A stretch of 64,000 nt of DNA, taken from contig CM067536.1 in the NCBI GenBank assembly GCA_034509925.1, forward strand, positions 4,706,501 to 4,770,500, given 5' to 3'. The DNA is from Hirudinaria manillensis (Eukaryota; Annelida; Clitellata; Hirudinida; Hirudinidae). Both the position numbers and the translations under genes were made by a program. Below the pieces are notes generated by a model that ran no database searches, was not told where the DNA came from, and saw only the letters and a list, made by a program, of their open reading frames with translations. Position 1 is the first letter of the stretch, and every line of letters begins with the position of its first letter. This document shows positions 44,001-54,976 of this stretch, piece by piece.

Positions 44001-47000
44001 AAACCCGACGATTTTCAGTTCTTCAATTGGGAATCCAATTTCTTCAAAAACTCTGCAACCTTTGCCTGTAATTGCTTACCTTTTAAACCTTTTGTCGTAC
44101 TTTATCTAATCATATGCAATAAATAAATTAAGTCATTTTTATTTCACGTACCAATATATTTACATTTATCTACTATTTGCAAAGCTTCCTTACCCTAGGA
44201 CGCTACCCCGCAATGCAAACTCGGTTGCGGACTAGAGAGCTGCACGGGGCCGAGCCGAGCCGAGCTTTTTGACCGCAGGTCCTGCTAAGCTATTAAAATT
44301 ATTTATAATTGTAATCAATATATAGATCAAAAGAATTGAAGTAATGTAGTGAAACATGTAGGGGAGGATGGGGTCCGATTTTATAACCTCAATTATTTTT
44401 CTGTTTCTGACTCTGCTTGCGACGCTTCAAAAATTCTACATCACGATACGTAACATCATAAAGAATACGTTTCTATATTTGAAAGGTCTCCCACATAAAA
44501 TCCTGTGCAAAAAATAATGGCTCCTGTTTCCAGTGTCCCAATCAAGAATGCTTTGTCATGTGGTCTCAAGGAAAACTCAATTACGCAGACTTCCAAATAT
44601 CTTCAAAGGCAGACAATGTCAACAGATACATTTCGATAGCTTTTTCTAAAGACACGAAAATGGTTAAAGATTCATGCCTCTTGGTTTACTAAAAATAGTA
44701 TCTACAATTGTTTTGTATTTTGACTGTTTATGCTGCTAAACTTCACAATTGCTAAGCGCGAATTTATGTTTTTATTTCTCAATTTTATAAACCAATCAGG
44801 GAGATGACAGTATTGTTCTCTGCTCAAAATCTGGCAATTCATTCACAGCAGAACTCTGGTATTCTGTGGGTAGGAGCATCTCAAAGGCATCAAATGTGAG
44901 AAATATTGCTGTTAAATTGTCTGACATTATAGTTGTATTGTAATACCCTTATCCAGAAGAGCTTGAAGTTGAGTTTAGTGACCAAACCACTTTGACTTAG
45001 CTCAGAAAAGAACTTATATTCGAAATATATTTTGCTTATTAAGTTTTCTGACTTGAGCTCCTCTTTCAAGTCCCAGTTTTTATAGTAAATGACACAACAG
45101 TAATGTTTTCATCAAGAATCTTGTGATTCCTATGTAGTTATGTTTGCTAGTAGATACTCTGGGCACCATCATAATTGTTTTCGTTTCATTGTTATTATGG
45201 TTATGTATATTTTTAATTAAATGATTGGTCCTCGAATGTTAAAGCCGCAAGAAAGTTTGGACCCTGGCAACAGTGGATGGTTGTATTCCGATGGATGGAT
45301 GAGTTGCATCTTTTCAAAGCAAATAACACGTACAACTTCTCTTGTGAAAAGAATGGACGACTTGGTATATTATCTCGATGATCAAATGTACTATTTGTTA
45401 TTTGCAACTGGTTCAATCGGCCAAGCAGGTGAGTGAATATCTTCAAAACGTCGCTGCAAAAGTCTTAATAAATGGTTAATTAATAACAATTAATGACTCC
45501 AATTTACGCAATTTATTTATAACCGTAGCTCCATTAATTAAACAATCACACAGGTAAACCGCAGATGCACGATTACAGAACATATTCAGATAATGCTTTA
45601 AACTTCACGAACTTTCAAACCGTCATCGCGGGAACACCAAAGTCACCAAATAGTCTAATAAAGGCTCATGGTAAGAAAACTTAATTTAAATTACGTCTAT
45701 CAATTATTACATTTTTAAACCAGGGATCCCCCAACTTATGTCCCGTGACAACTTTTTAAACATTTTATTTTTTATTATTTTGCCTGGTTTGTTTGGATCA
45801 CTAGCAAGTATTGATTTTTTGTTAAGTTTTTTCATAAAAACTGTTGCCAGCTACAGGATTTGAACAATGTCTGTATATTGAGGTTAATAAAGTACTTTTA
45901 TATTTATTTATTACTTTACAAAATTTTAATTTTAATTTAAATAAATACTTTTGTGGTCCTCGGTACTCTGAAGTTTGGGGTTCCCTGGATGGTCATCTGA
46001 TTCAAATCGACAAACTCACATCAATTGTAACATGAAGTTTACATCAATTTTAACAACACATGCTTTTTCTTTAAAAAGAAGAAAGATATCAATATAATTA
46101 CGTAGCCCTTTTGCGGGTTTATTATTATTAACCAAATCAATCACAGGGGTTGGCTCATGTTGAGTCAAGCAAATGACGTCAGTTAACAGGGCCGCGTTTG
46201 TCATCGCTTTTGACACAAAGAGGCGAAGAAACACGCTTTCAATGTGCACTTCGAAAGCATGAATCAGTTGTAATCATTTCTTTGCACTTTGTTGAGTCAT
46301 TTTAACATTTCTTGACAGTAAGCACTACGCTGGTTACTTCTAGTGAAGCATTCAGAGGCATAATCAATGATCATTGATCACTTAAAATAAATCCTATGTG
46401 GACTGATCCTGGATTGTTTCTTTAATGGTTAAGTTTAATGATAAATAGAAAGAGTCGTAACTAGGGACAACTAAAAATTTTTAGACTTTACAAAGCATGT
46501 CACGAAGATAGAAGGAAGTGCAAGTTGATACTGGAGAAGAGGAATAACAGAGATGACCTCATCCAGGCATATAAAATCCTCTCAGTATAAAAATAGTCAT
46601 CAAAAGTGCTGCCATTATAACAAAGCCATCCCTTCGGACGTATCAGAGGGATTTAAATTATACCCGCTTAAATGTGGCCTAAGAAAAACTATGCCTAAAA
46701 TTAAGGACTGGTTATCACACAGACTTTGGTCCTCTTAACCACTACAATTAATTGTGGTACTACGGTATGTTAAGTTGAATATAAATCTTCTTTTAAATGG
46801 TGCTAAGTCTCTTTGAAGACATCATGCGCCAATTCGGAATGAAGAACTTGTTTAACAACCATCGAATGAATTGTCTGCGCGAGGAGTATTTAGTAATTAC
46901 AAGCTGTTAAACACCACAAGGCCGACACAATCGTTAAAAACTAAAACTTCTAAAGTGAATATTTATTATTTCAATAATTTTCTCTGTTTGCTAATTCTTC

Positions 47001-50000
47001 TGGTCTGTTGTAATCTCAATAATAAGAAAGTTAGAATTCAGAAAAATTAACTAAATAACATTTGTACTGATATGGTACATGCCACATATACTTAAATAAC
47101 ATTGCTGAAACCAGATAATTGGAATAGTTATTTTATTTAATTATAAAAATTTAAAATATAAAAATTATTTAATTTAATTAAAAAATAATAATTTTTTTAA
47201 ATTAATCGGGAATTATTAATCAGGATTATTTTCAGAATCTTTGGTTGTGAACCTCTTCAATTGTCAAATTGTCTTTATTGAATCAAAAACAACAAAATTA
47301 ATATAATATCAGTTGGCCAGAAGGGATTTTAATCCCGCTAGGTGGCCAACCGGTTTAATAATTACTATCATATAATAAGTAAATTTATCTTGAATTTAAT
47401 TCTTTAATTGTTGTCGTAGCTGTTGTGTTTTTCATCTGTACGACTTCGGGCCACTTGGAGTAAGCGTCTTCTACTAGTACCATGAACATCATTCCTTCCA
47501 TTGGTCCAGCAAAATTGATGTGGATTCTGTCCCATTTTGTGCTAGCCATGCTGAAGGCTGATTTCTTACAGGCATTTTTGCAGCTTTATGACATAAACCG
47601 CAATTATGAATCTTGACTTCAATATCTTTGTCTGTGCCTTTGCCAGTAAACGTTTATCCTGGCCAACATCTTCATTCTTTTTACTCCAGGATGCCCTTCA
47701 TTCTCAAAACTTGTCTTTGTATTGTTATCTGGTAAGCATAGAATCCATTCTCTCTTGAAAAAGTCCGGGTGCGCATTTTACTCCGAAAGGTATCCTAATG
47801 GTATTGGAATAACCATCTCTGTATTCTTATCGTCATCAGCGGGTTTTCGGCATCGCCAACTCGGCTCATGTTCTTGGCCTCGCCGTTCTCTTGAAACGTT
47901 CTCCATTCGCTCGAGACGTCGATGACCCTATCGGCAACGACGAGATTGCAAGCCGAGCAGACCATGTCGCCACAGTGGTAATCGTCCAATAGTTCTGCGT
48001 CGGGATGATACTTGCAACACAATTTGGGAATCGAGATTCCTTTGTCAATCAAGCAACGGGGACGGTTAGGCATTTTAGGCGTAAAACTGACTTTTTTTCG
48101 AGCGAGCGACTGCGAAAATGCTTATGCGCGGAGAGAGTTTTGGTTCCTCCCCAACTTCCATTTGCAGATATGCGCCGGCAAATTCACTCTGCGTAAACCT
48201 TTTTGGCAGATTCTGACAATTCTATTTTTCTTTGGTACAACTTCGATTGGTTTCCCCCAAGTACTGTATTCAACCTTTTTAACATTCCTTGTTCCACGAG
48301 TTGGTCGATCTCCTTATTAACAGTTTCTTCCCATGCAAAGGGGACTTTCATTGTCCTACAGAAACTTGGCTGTGCTCCTTTCTTCAAAATCAATCTTGCT
48401 TTTTTTGTGAACTTTCCCAGTTCTTCCTTAAACACATTGGGACAATCTATAGATAACTCTTTCGCAAATTGTGTGCCTTCATGCACTGTCTTCCTTTCCC
48501 TAGCTTAAACATTTCCTGTGAGCGTGGAATCTCGTTTATCCACTCGATACCCAGTAACTACCCCATACCTCAGTGGGTATCCCATTTGCAGCCTTTAGCT
48601 TTACAGCATCATTCTCCAGAATTGGCGATTTAATCTTTTTCCATGTTTTTGTATTGATTATGGTGATTATCCGCACCTATTCTTGACTTTTCCAAAATAC
48701 ATGACTGTGAATCGCCGGTTGCTACTTCGCTTTTAGATTTTATTCACTCTTAAATTCCTTTCAGGACAATTATCGGCGTATAGCTTTTTTTCACAATCGA
48801 AACAGGTACCTCTAGTAAAAAAACTTCGTTTGGACGCTTTGCTAAGGAACTTAAACTTTTTCTCTTTAGGCTTCCACTGTACCTTAGTGATCGGCCCTAC
48901 CCAGTGATGGGGAAAATCATAGTGATTTGAAATCAAAATCAAATCAAAGGCAGCTATAATGATTTCAAATTAAAATCATGATTTTCGATTTTGAAAAAAT
49001 CAAAAAATCATTTGGAGGGGGGATATATATGTACATATGTATACTGGCGGTGCCCAGCCACGCGTTGCCGTGGCTCAATCTGATTAATTTGTAAAGAAAG
49101 AAATTTAGCACATATTTTCGAATATCTTTATTATTACAAATTCATAATGCTTGTGGGTAAATGATGTTTTTAGTTGTTCCCTTCTCTGCGTAAATGTAGA
49201 GATTGTCAGGTTTGCCGACTCTAGAACATGCAACATAATTGTTCATGCGAGAAGCAGATCTGTGCCTAGATCTAAACCACACAATTCCAAAGATTGTCTC
49301 TGAGCTTTGTTTGTTGTGATTGCAAATGCCAATCGAATTGGGAATTGCAATCTCTTAAACTAAAATGGCACATCCGTCAGTGTCATGGGAATGCGAGGAA
49401 TGAACACATCTTCACCTTTCATAGGTCCTGCCAAGATTGTTGCTTCTAGGACATTCTTCAATAATACTTTCACTGCAAGTCGCGTGCCGTGGCAAAGCTT
49501 TGGCTGGTTGATATTTCGCAACATAATAATCGGCACGCCGACTTTTAATTGCAGTACATGTGGTGGAATTCAAATTGAGTGAATTCAAAAATTCTATTGG
49601 ATAATGAACTGCTTCATCTGCCTCTACATCAGTGTCGATGGACTTGTACATAGTCTCGCTTTGAATATTTGATTGAATGATATTGTTCAATTCATAGACG
49701 TCTTTGTTTTTGGCCTCAATAATGGCTCGTTCCCCCAGCCAATCATGATTCCTGTAATTCGTTTGAATATTGGGAGACACTTCTTTTGAATTCACTAAAT
49801 TATAGAAGTTGAGGCAACGAAATTCATCCTGAGATGGGGTCAACCGGCATCGTTCCGGCAACAATGTCCTATAGTTGGTGCGAGAATATCTCAGCTGATC
49901 GATCTTTTTGTAGCTGCATACGCATATTTATAGTTAATTTTAACGTCTGTATGTGTCGCCACAAATTAGAATATTTCAGGCAGGAATTTATTTCGTCTGC

Positions 50001-53000
50001 TGGAGTCGATCTAGGAATTACAGGTAACGTTTGCCTGAAATCTCCTGCAAGCAATAATACTGCATTCCCAAATGGCCGGATGTTTCAACGCAAATCTTGC
50101 AATGACCTATCAAGGGCCTCCAGAGATTTTTTGTGCGCCATTGTGCATTCATCAAACAATAAGTTTGCATTTCTGCAATACTTTTCCCATGCCGGAAACT
50201 TTTGAAATATTGCACGTAGGAGTTTCAATCAACTGCATGTTTAATGACAATTTCAAAGCGGAATGAGCAGTTCTTCCACCTGGTAGCAATGTCGCCGCTA
50301 TTCCGGACGACGCAAGAGCTAAGGCCACATCATTTCGGGATTGAATTGCTGCCAGAATTAATCTAATTAAGAACGTTTTACCAGTTCCCCCTGGCGCATC
50401 TAAGAAGACTTCCCCAACTCCTTTACTGACAGTTTGCATTATTCGATCTTAAATGCCTTTTTGTTCGAGCTTTAGCTTAGGAATATTTGATTGCACATAG
50501 AGCAAAAGATCGTCCATGTTGAAACTTTGTTCACGACGCAATTCCACATCGAAAGAAGCGGCAGCAGATCGATTCGGTGATGGCATTTCCAATTGATTGA
50601 GAACTTTGTTCGTGATTTCCAAGCATCTTCAATCAATCTTCAATCATGATCATGAACTTCGTTCACGGCAGAAATCTATATTCCTATTTGAATGCTCGTT
50701 GCATATTCGACGGGAAATATCTTCCGCCATATGCAGTTTTTATTTCTCCCACAATTCTATTGGAGATGAAGGAGAGCAGGAGGTCAAGATGATTGCAAAC
50801 AATCCACGAATTTGGTTTGGACGCGAAGTGTTACATGCATCATTTATGCTGGTGTATCCAATTTTGTTACCAACACTCTGGTTAATTCTTCATCAGGTAT
50901 GTTTCATCTCTTGTTCCACCAAAGCTGCCTCGAAACGCTTGATCCATTTTTATCTGGTTTTTTACTAGAGAATGAGTTTGTTCAGAGTTACTCAAGGGGG
51001 ATGAGAATGTAATAGAGTCACTAGTAGAACATGTGGAATCGCCAACAGAGCCTAGAAAATTGAGATGACGAGAGGGCGGAAAGTGAGGTGCACGAAACCG
51101 AAATGATAGAAAGATCAGTGGCCAATGAGGATGGCGAAACAAAGGAATCATGGGATAGGGAAGGATCAATATAGAGATCGCGTCCCCATAGCCAAGATGA
51201 AACTTGGAACGGATATCTATTCAGGACGAACAGATTTAAGAAGTGACTAGATAATTAGAATAAATAAAATTAAATTGCGAATAATTCATTTTGTAATTAA
51301 TCATGATAACATAATTTTTTTTTGGTCTTTGAACATGAATCTCTTCAATAATATAAGTTAGCAGAGTTCACTAATTCGTACTAATAGGAAACTCGTAACT
51401 TCCAGCCATCTTAAGATCAGTTACATTAACCGAATACTTCTAATAAACTTGACCTTACATTATTTTGCGGACTCCGCAACAGTATTAATGTCGTGATTAC
51501 CAACCTGATTGTAATATGAGTTCATAAATAAACATATAAATATGTGCTTTAGGAATCCTGATGGTGATTGCATGGTTGATGATGGCAAGTGTCAGCATTT
51601 TGTTGCCGAGGTACTTCAAGTCAGCCTGGCCTGACAAGAAGATACTGGATAAGCCCATCTGGTTTCCTGTCAGTCAATAATTTTTAATGTGTTACATCTT
51701 CATATGTGCATTACTAATCAATAATTAATAATATTAAGTAACTAAATATTAATAATAAGTTATTAATAAATAATAATAATAATATTAATTGAGTAAATAA
51801 TCTTAATAATAAAAGATACGAATAAATTACACAAATTCGCTTACAGGTTCATCAAATATTGATGAGTTTTGTACTGATAATAACTGCCATATCTTTCATT
51901 ATCATCTTTTCTGAAGCCCGAGGATACGCCGAGGTTGTTTGATCAAACTGACGATTCATTGCTCTTTAGTCAAATGATCTATTTATTTATTTAATTTAAT
52001 TATTGTCAATGTAACAACTAATTGTTATTCAACTTAGAATTGAGATAAGTGAACCAAATTGTCTAATTAACATGAAATTATTAGAAACTGAAATGTTGAC
52101 AACTATATTTGGAAGGTTTGCACAAATTAACACATGTATTTGTCGCTTTAGTCCAGCAACTATGTGGCCAAGGCTCATCCTCCTTTAGGCATTATCGTGA
52201 TGATTCTCGTATTTGTAAATGTAAGTCAAAGTGTGTTACATGTTGAAACATTTTATAAACGATTATTAATACACTTCAGCCCGTTATGTCACTGCTTAGA
52301 TGTTCTCCAGATAGCAAGCGTCGGTGGATATTCAATTATTTTCACACTATGGTGGGGGAATTTGTTCTTATCATAGCAGGTACAGGAATTTCGTAGCAGC
52401 TTTATTAAAAAAGATGTTTCAATAGTGTAGTAGTTTATATAACGTCTCTGATAATGATAACAAATTTCCTACTTTGAAACGACTTTTGATTATAAACATA
52501 GTGTAATAAATTTAAAGAGTTAGGTTATGATATTTTATATCCTACAGTATTTTGACTTTTTTTAAATGAATTTTTTTGGGAATGCTGGGTTTTAAATAAG
52601 TTTAGACGAGATCAATAAATTATGCATGTCAATTACCTAAGAATTTAGGGGCAATGTGAACGGATTTTAAAATAAACCTCTTCAAAATATCTGATTTTTC
52701 AGTGATTAACATTTTCCTGAGCTTTTTCATGCCTCAAGCAATGATCGGATCTTGGGTAGTATGGGTAATGGTGGCTCTTGTCTTATGGCATGCTATTATT
52801 GAGCTCCTTCTTGTTATGCACGAGAGATATCTTCAATCCAACCCTTCGAGTAACTAATATGATTCTTGGAAATGTCAGTTCATTAAATTTATAAAAAATT
52901 TAATTTACTTCCAGAAGATAATTCTCATCAAAATAATGCAGGAATGGAATTTCAGGAACAACAAAAGCCACCTCGTTTGTCAATAAAAAACGTAAGTATC

Positions 53001-53163
53001 TATTATTTGTATTCATAGTATAATATTGAAGAGTCTAAATGATATAAAAGTATCAAACTCTTTAAAGATTTCCCAGACCAAGACCATTCTCATAGTTTCC
53101 CAATGGATTGGCGTCACTGGTCTGGCAATAGCCGTTTGTGTAGGAATAGGAGTTGCTACTTGA
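41087..53163 (+). CDS. Reeler-DOMON-cytochrome b561 membrane protein (ferric-chelate-reductase-like), copy B
   Basis: Paralogue of the upstream gene. The model has 16 exons, 1986 nt, 661 aa: 41087-41273, 41346-41461, 41534-41625, 43017-43229, 43947-44067, 44486-44662, 44800-44895, 45245-45428, 45554-45670, 51553-51668, 51847-51933, 52152-52220, 52280-52379, 52703-52849, 52915-52991, 53077-53163. Signal peptide (LSLICIAFLFF), Reeler domain with SPYSVVISSC, Ser/Thr-rich linker over exons 4-5, one DOMON (GSCFQCPNQECFVMW), then a b561 core with histidines in KAHGILMVIAW, FPVHQILM, NYFHTMVGEF and WHAIIELLL. Many exon lengths equal copy A exactly (187, 116, 177, 96, 116, 87, 100, 147), which supports both models. 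The first intron uses a GC donor with consensus gcaagt. The 5.9 kb intron 9 is packed with transposon remains, yet coding exons are intact. Exon 6 start (gaaag acceptor) is inferred from frame and from length equality with copy A. Confidence 0.88.
41840..42620 (-). mobile_element. Decayed non-LTR retrotransposon (LINE) reverse-transcriptase fragment
   Basis: Inside intron 3 of copy B, on the opposite strand. The minus strand at about 42245-42205 reads HCIAFADDLLLLSS, carrying the FADD catalytic motif of non-LTR reverse transcriptases. Further RT-like fragments (for example AKYVSMRSQNWPEMH) follow, broken by frameshifts and stops. Ends of the element are not defined; the interval is approximate. 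Confidence 0.6.
44190..44290. repeat. GC-rich GAGCC-repeat island in intron
   Basis: About 100 bp, clearly GC-rich against an AT-rich intron of copy B, containing tandem GAGCC units (GGGGCCGAGCCGAGCCGAGC). It has no open frame of note. Possibly the terminal part of a DNA transposon, but no inverted partner was found. Confidence 0.4.
46440..46740 (+). mobile_element. LINE 3' ORF scrap
   Basis: In intron 9 of copy B. A plus-strand segment reads KRNNRDDLIQAYKILS, which resembles the conserved region just after the reverse-transcriptase core in CR1/L2-like LINEs (RRxRGDLIxxYKIL). It breaks off into stops and frameshifts. Short and heavily decayed. Confidence 0.45.
47312..47350. repeat. 39-bp near-palindrome
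   Basis: Begins GTTGGCCA and ends TGGCCAAC, with an inner GGGATT/AATCCC pair, so it can fold into an interrupted hairpin. It lies about 60 bp from the integrase end of the Gypsy fragment in intron 9 of copy B. Function unknown. Confidence 0.6.
47400..48950 (-). mobile_element. Decayed Gypsy-type LTR retrotransposon pol
   Basis: In intron 9 of copy B, opposite strand. In element order: a zinc-knuckle-like segment (TCFDCEKKLYADNCPER, about 48850-48780), the region before the RT (NVFKEELGKFTKKARLIL, PFAWEETVNKEIDQLVEQGM, about 48450-48260), RT motifs (SEFAGAYLQMEV near 48180-48140; PFGVKCAPGLFQERMD near 47800-47745), and integrase (RIHINFAGPMEG, EDAYSKWPEVVQMKN, about 47550-47420). The first integrase catalytic Asp expected in HIDxAGP is Asn here. 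Frameshifts, stops and internal deletions make it non-functional, and no LTRs were identified. It is interrupted by a TFIIB gene fragment (see separate entry). Confidence 0.8.
47834..48131 (-). pseudogene. GTF2B (fragment): 5' fragment of a TFIIB gene inserted in the Gypsy reverse transcriptase
   Basis: TFIIB recruits RNA polymerase II to the promoter. This fragment carries what looks like a short 5' leader (about 58 bp) and an ATG at 48073 followed by about 80 codons. It spans the zinc ribbon (CCKYHPDAELL, GDMVCSACNLVVADRV) and the B-finger/linker (VIDVSSEWRTFQ, SRVGDAENPL). The homology stops after ENPLM, and the frame continues directly into Gypsy RT sequence (TIRIQRWLFQYH). On the other side the Gypsy RT ends at EEPKLS. 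The rest of TFIIB (cyclin folds) is absent, so it cannot work as TFIIB. The frame has no stop or frameshift, which suggests recent capture. No obvious target-site duplication was seen. Confidence 0.85.
49044..51000 (-). mobile_element. Decayed Helitron (RepHel helicase portion)
   Basis: In intron 9 of copy B, opposite strand. Pif1-type helicase pieces in element order: ASFDVELRREQSFNMDDLLL (about 50560-50500), Walker A DAPGGTGKTFLIRLIL (about 50405-50355), SSGIAATLLPGGRTAHSAL, LLAGDFRQTLPVIPRSTPAD (about 50055-49995), LKLTINMRMQLQ, ERAIIEAKNKDVYELNNIIQ (about 49725-49665), and the C-terminus TTKN(I)IYP near 49160. The element's 3' end shows a hairpin (AGCCAC/GTGGCT, 49075-49056) and ends CCAG at 49047-49044, one base from the usual CTAG. 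Stops and frameshifts are frequent, and no Rep endonuclease motif was seen, so it is a 5'-truncated dead copy. Confidence 0.85.
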
Positions 53164-54976
53164 AACTTCATGAAGAATAAAAGACCTGAACGTTCACTTA
53201 ATTGATTGTAATTATCCATATCACTTATAAGTTTATATTACCATTGGTCTTTGTTTCGGTCAAGTTTACGCTTAACATTAGGCAAATACAACGTTTGATG
53301 GTTTGATTATCTTGTAAAGGCAATTTATTTACTTGGTACAAAAAGAATTGGATAACTTATTCAGCTATCCCATTCATCAGGCGAACTTAAATAGGAGTGA
53401 AAACCCGCGATAAGAACGGCAAACATCTCAGTCGCATGATGGGAAAATTCATTTATGAGGCATGCAAAATCTTTTATGTAGCCCTAGGAGACATTTGCCA
53501 GATTTTTTTGGCCAATTTTAAAATTCTGGTTACAACATTAAAGTAAACTTGCTTTAAATCATGAAATAAAAGAGTTGTGATTACCCTAGGTAATGTGCAA
53601 AATAGTTCGAACCGAGGACTCCGCACTGGGTTTAAGGTTTGCCTTTAGACTAGCCGCCTAAACAGTGCAAACAGAAGAAAAACGGGTTACCACACAATTT
53701 TGTAATAGTTATTGCATTAATATACGAATTAATGGTTTTATTTTGAGGACATTTTAATATATTATGCATCTATACATTTCTAGTTATTCCTGAAATTTTC
53801 GTCATAACATTTTAGCGCATTAATTTAGAAATTAAAAAAAGTGATTTCGAAAAAACCCTGAAAGATACCTTTAAACATACTCTAAAAATTAATTAACTCA
53901 CGCAAAATATGAAAAAACAATGTTTAGAAGAAAATAACGTTTCCTTCATAACTTTAAGGCATATCTCACGCGTTGGTAGCACTACAAGGTCTTTTGTGAA
54001 ATTACTCACTGGTTCTTCCTCAAACCATTAACTTGTCAATCATTGCAAAAATGTGAGGCATCCCCACAACATCCACAACATTGCACTGTAAAACTCCCAG
54101 GGTTGATCGAGTTAGCAGATGCTTTGACACAGATGCAGACGACTCACCTATTTGGTGCCAATAACCTTATGGATTCCAAATTCTCAGGCTCCAAAGCACA
54201 ATCGATCAAAGCAATGGACATTGAGCACATCAAAGAAGTTAAACACCTTAAACGACACTGCTTGAAAGCAGATGCATTAAAATCCACTTGTTAAAACTAA
54301 AAGGCATCCATTCAATGTTACTTCCAGATTCAATTAGAAACAGATCCCAAAATCCAAAGCAATTAATTGGGAGCTCACGACATTTGGATTTATTTGCATG
54401 AATATCAAATCACCAAAATTTCTTAGGCATGCACTTCATAATGATGGTTCTAATCATTTCAGAGAGATTTTCCTGGCAATTAACTGTTCAAAAATAAACC
54501 ATGACATTGAACATATTTATAATTCAATATAAGACTTCAAGAGAAGATTTAAGAACAACAATTGCAGACAACATTGCCTTCATGATGAGAATTTATGTAA
54601 ACGAAATGACTAGGTAAGTTCAAATCATTCATCAATCCAACAACCAAATATTTTGATCATTATTATTTCCAACATCAAGACATGCATAATGAGAAATTAA
54701 AACAGCTAAAACAATGGATAGTTAACAATGTAAGATCCATAAGCCTTAACCATGATGTAATGAACACTGATGTACAACCAAATGGGCAGGAAACAATAAA
54801 AATACTTTTTTCGCTTCAGAATTAGCAATGTTGACAAGATCGAGATGATGCAAAGCGCAACAATTAATCCGTCCGATTATGCGAGCCACGATACTCGTGC
54901 AAATGTCGACTAATGTGATAATGAGCAAGGAATGAGACTTATAGGTACAATTGTAGAGACGATTTTAAATCAATAG
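53164..54976. other. Convergent 3' interval between copy B and tetraspanin
   Basis: 1.8 kb between two stop codons that face each other; it should hold both 3' UTRs. A plus-strand frame at 54043-54294 (83 codons, hydrophilic) lies in a less AT-rich patch, but has no signature or splice partners. Nothing else supportable. Confidence 0.45.

Noticed and set aside
48005-48508. Plus-strand frames over the Gypsy fragment
   Set aside because: Reverse-strand shadows; the minus strand carries the reverse-transcriptase and TFIIB similarity.
49834-50968. Plus-strand frames of about 120 codons over the Helitron
   Set aside because: Antisense of the helicase pieces; no motifs of their own.
54043-54294. 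83-codon plus-strand frame before the tetraspanin 3' end
   Set aside because: Hydrophilic and slightly less AT-rich, but without homology, partner exons or start context; may simply be 3' UTR of a neighbour.
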